The position numbers and the translations under genes are program-made. Below are positions 6,081-7,455 of a stretch of 7,455 nt of DNA, piece by piece. The notes beneath the pieces were generated by a model, which had not been told where the DNA came from, made no database searches, and was given only the letters and a program-made list of their open reading frames with translations. The DNA lies in the NCBI GenBank assembly GCA_964495595.1, contig CAZBWH010000106.1, forward strand, positions 1-7,455, in the 5' to 3' direction. Numbering within the stretch: the stretch's first letter is position 1; each line of letters opens with the position of its first letter. This DNA comes from CALMFQ01 sp964495595. GTDB taxonomy: Bacteria > Pseudomonadota > Gammaproteobacteria > Burkholderiales > SCOH01.

Positions 6081-6187
6081 CTTGAACCACAGAGCACACA
6101 GAGAGCGCAGAGATTTCACAGAGAGAACCAGAAGCAGAGTTTTTCTCTGTGTTTACTCTGTGTCCTCGGTGTTCTCTGTGGTTCAAG
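6081..6187. repeat. 107-bp near-palindrome (MITE-like, CACAGAG-rich)
   Basis: Arms 6081-6127 and 6141-6187 are complementary over 47 bases without gaps, with 37 matches, around a 13-base centre. The outer 14 bases (CTTGAACCACAGAG) are perfect. The arms consist largely of short CACAGAG-type units, so each arm is also internally repetitive. Just outside the left end, CATCTTGAA is duplicated head-to-tail (6069-6086), possibly from slippage or insertion. The element starts 9 bp after the phosphatase-like gene's stop and fills most of the 156-bp gap. It carries no coding frame. Similar CCACAGAG palindromes are, to my recollection, scattered in many proteobacterial genomes. Its mobility is inferred from shape. 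Confidence 0.8.
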
Positions 6188-6196
6188 GTTTTAAAT

Positions 6197-6889
6197 TCAA
6201 CGATAGGTAATCAGTTCCGGCCGCCGGTGGATTTCCAGGTGCGCCGGGTTGTTCAGATAGCTGAGGCTGATGCGCCCTGGCTGGTAAAGCAATTTGGTCA
6301 CGCCGGTGTTCAGCAGCGTCCAGTTGATATCGAAAATGCGGCTGTCGGGAATGCCGGTAACACCCTGCACCATGGCCGAAATGGCGCCGCCGGAGGTAAA
6401 CACCCAGATATCCTGGCTGGCGTTTTCGGCCAGCTGGCACAAGGCCTGCTGGCAGCGCTGCTGGAAAGCCGTCCAGCTTTCGCTGTAATCGGCATCGTGC
6501 TCGCCGCTGATCCAGCGCGCCACCGCAGCGGCAAACAAGCGCTGGAACTCGCGCCGGGGGTTGTCGCTACCCGCCAGCAGCTGGCCGATTGCAGCACGAT
6601 CGGCCAGCTCCGGCCGGTAGCGCACCAGCACCTCTTCATGATCGAATTCGTCGAAACCGCGCTCCACCTGCCATTCACCGCTGTCGCCGCCGAATACCTG
6701 CAGGCAATGTTCCGCCGTCTGCCGATGGCGTGTGGCGGTACCGAGCACCACCTGGCTCAGCGGCTGGCCGGTATCACGCATCCAGCGGCCGAGAAAGCGC
6801 GACTGCTCTTCGCCCAGCGGCGACAGCAGATCGTAGTTTTCGGCGCCGAAACTGGCCTGGCCATGGCGCACCAGATAAATCGCTCCCAT
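6197..6889 (-). CDS. Histidine phosphatase superfamily protein lacking the second catalytic histidine
   Basis: A 230-residue protein of the phosphoglycerate-mutase-like fold. The N-terminal phosphate pocket is intact: LVRHGQAS (6-13) with R8 and the phospho-accepting H9, then TRHRQTAE (53-60) supplying the second pocket arginine (R54 or R56), and acidic EFDHEE (81-86) in the place of the proton donor. Near the C-terminus, where most family members read SHGG or HGG, this protein reads FTSGGAIS (164-171). The codon at that place is TCC, so the usual second histidine is serine. It may be a phosphatase with altered chemistry, a slow enzyme, or a binding protein. It starts 9 bp after the phosphotransferase stop and is surely cotranscribed with it; a kinase/phosphatase pair on the same metabolite is an attractive guess only. 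Fold certain, activity uncertain. Confidence 0.9.
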   Translation of the reverse strand: MGAIYLVRHGQASFGAENYDLLSPLGEEQSRFLGRWMRDTGQPLSQVVLGTATRHRQTAEHCLQVFGGDSGEWQVERGFDEFDHEEVLVRYRPELADRAAIGQLLAGSDNPRREFQRLFAAAVARWISGEHDADYSESWTAFQQRCQQALCQLAENASQDIWVFTSGGAISAMVQGVTGIPDSRIFDINWTLLNTGVTKLLYQPGRISLSYLNNPAHLEIHRRPELITYR

Positions 6890-6898
6890 CGCCCAGCC

Positions 6899-7453
6899 TT
6901 AGAGCGTCGACGCCTCGATCAGCTTTTTGCAACGCTGGTCGAGGTAGTTGGTGATGAAACCAAACGTGGCAAACGCCTTGTTCTTGGTCTGGCCGTGGTA
7001 ATAGCGGTAGTAGATCTGCTGCACGATCACAGCCAAGCGGAACAGGCCGTAGATAGTGTAGAAGTCGAAGTTGTCGACCTTGTAGCCGGTTTTTTCGCCG
7101 TAATACTCGATCACCTCCTGGCGTGTGAGCATACCCGGTGCGTTGGTCGGCTGGCGCCGCATCATCTGGAAGGTCTGGTCGTCGTCGGCTTGCACCCAAT
7201 AGGCCAGCGTGTTGCCGAGGTCCATCAGCGGATCACCGAGTGTCGCCATTTCCCAGTCGAGCACGCCGATCACTTCGAACGGGTTGTCCGGATTCAGCAC
7301 CACGTTATCGAAACGGAAATCGTTGTGGATGATGCAGGTAGCAACGTCTTTCGCCGGCATTTTGGCTTTCAGCCACGCCATCACGCTTTCGAAATCGACT
7401 ACGTCGTCAGTCTTGGCCTTGCGGAAGCGGTCGCTCCAGCCGTCGATCTGACG
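6899..7453 (-). CDS. ACAD10/11-type phosphotransferase (APH family), C-terminal 184 residues
   Basis: C-terminal half of an aminoglycoside-phosphotransferase-fold kinase; the N-terminal lobe is outside the window. Visible residues run from RQIDGWSDRF, a family hallmark helix, through the catalytic loop IIHNDFRFDN (residues 41-50 of the fragment, with D45 as base and N50), the metal-binding VLDWEMATLGDPLMDLGN (64-81, D66), to an intact C-terminus rich in Tyr and Phe. This subgroup (COG3173-like) is fused to acyl-CoA dehydrogenases in vertebrate ACAD10/11 and stands alone beside them in bacteria. Characterised members, including LvaA of the Pseudomonas levulinate pathway, phosphorylate 4-hydroxyacyl-CoA so that a dehydrogenase-like partner can eliminate phosphate. 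A similar role here is inference from family and from the acyl-CoA dehydrogenase in the same cluster. It is not expected to confer antibiotic resistance. Confidence 0.93.
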   Translation of the reverse strand, partial: RQIDGWSDRFRKAKTDDVVDFESVMAWLKAKMPAKDVATCIIHNDFRFDNVVLNPDNPFEVIGVLDWEMATLGDPLMDLGNTLAYWVQADDDQTFQMMRRQPTNAPGMLTRQEVIEYYGEKTGYKVDNFDFYTIYGLFRLAVIVQQIYYRYYHGQTKNKAFATFGFITNYLDQRCKKLIEASTL

Positions 7454-7455
7454 AG

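Noticed and set aside
6050..6090. Promoter upstream of the DHRS4-like SDR
   Set aside because: An AT-rich stretch with a TAAGAT-like hexamer exists on the minus strand, but no well-spaced -35 box accompanies it, so it cannot be called.
6899..7453. Antibiotic resistance by aminoglycoside phosphorylation
   Set aside because: Only the fold is shared. The motifs and the acyl-CoA gene context match the ACAD10/11-type metabolic subgroup.

Overview
The window is a stretch of one bacterial chromosome in which all eight recognisable genes read on the minus strand. Base composition is GC-rich, and protein style, intergenic hairpins and codon use look proteobacterial, most likely gammaproteobacterial. 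I cannot name the genus. No tRNA, rRNA, CRISPR array, transposase or phage gene is visible.

In transcription order (right to left) the genes are: the C-terminal part of an ACAD10/11-type phosphotransferase (6899-7453, cut by the window edge); a histidine-phosphatase-fold protein whose second catalytic histidine is Ser (6197-6889); a DHRS4-like short-chain dehydrogenase (5270-6040); a second, NAD-type short-chain dehydrogenase (4394-5236); a CurA/PTGR-like medium-chain reductase (3360-4379); a quinone-oxidoreductase-like medium-chain reductase (2023-3006); an enoyl-CoA hydratase/isomerase (1148-1930); and the N-terminal 241 residues of a DmdC-like acyl-CoA dehydrogenase (1-724, cut by the window edge). 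Together they form an acyl-CoA/beta-oxidation-type catabolic island. It has an acyl-CoA dehydrogenase, a hydratase, two alcohol/ketone dehydrogenases, two enone/quinone reductases, and a kinase of the family that phosphorylates hydroxyacyl-CoAs. The substrate cannot be read from the sequence.

The junctions fall into two classes. Three are tight (9, 14 and 33 bp), as in an operon. The other four (92, 156, 353 and 423 bp) each hold repeated or palindromic DNA. The 423-bp gap (725-1147) holds a GTAG-headed REP-like hairpin, a composite element with seven 9-bp GGTGCCCGG units, and a 13-bp inverted repeat beside the hydratase stop. The 92-bp gap (1931-2022) holds a second GTAG-type hairpin. The 353-bp gap (3007-3359) holds a second copy of the composite element with only two 9-bp units, and its last hairpin is split by a 60-bp hairpin-bearing insertion. 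The 156-bp gap (6041-6196) is almost filled by a 107-bp near-palindrome with 47-bp arms.

The genes themselves are ordinary catabolic families. The least explained material is the modular intergenic repeat system and the altered active site of the phosphatase-fold protein.
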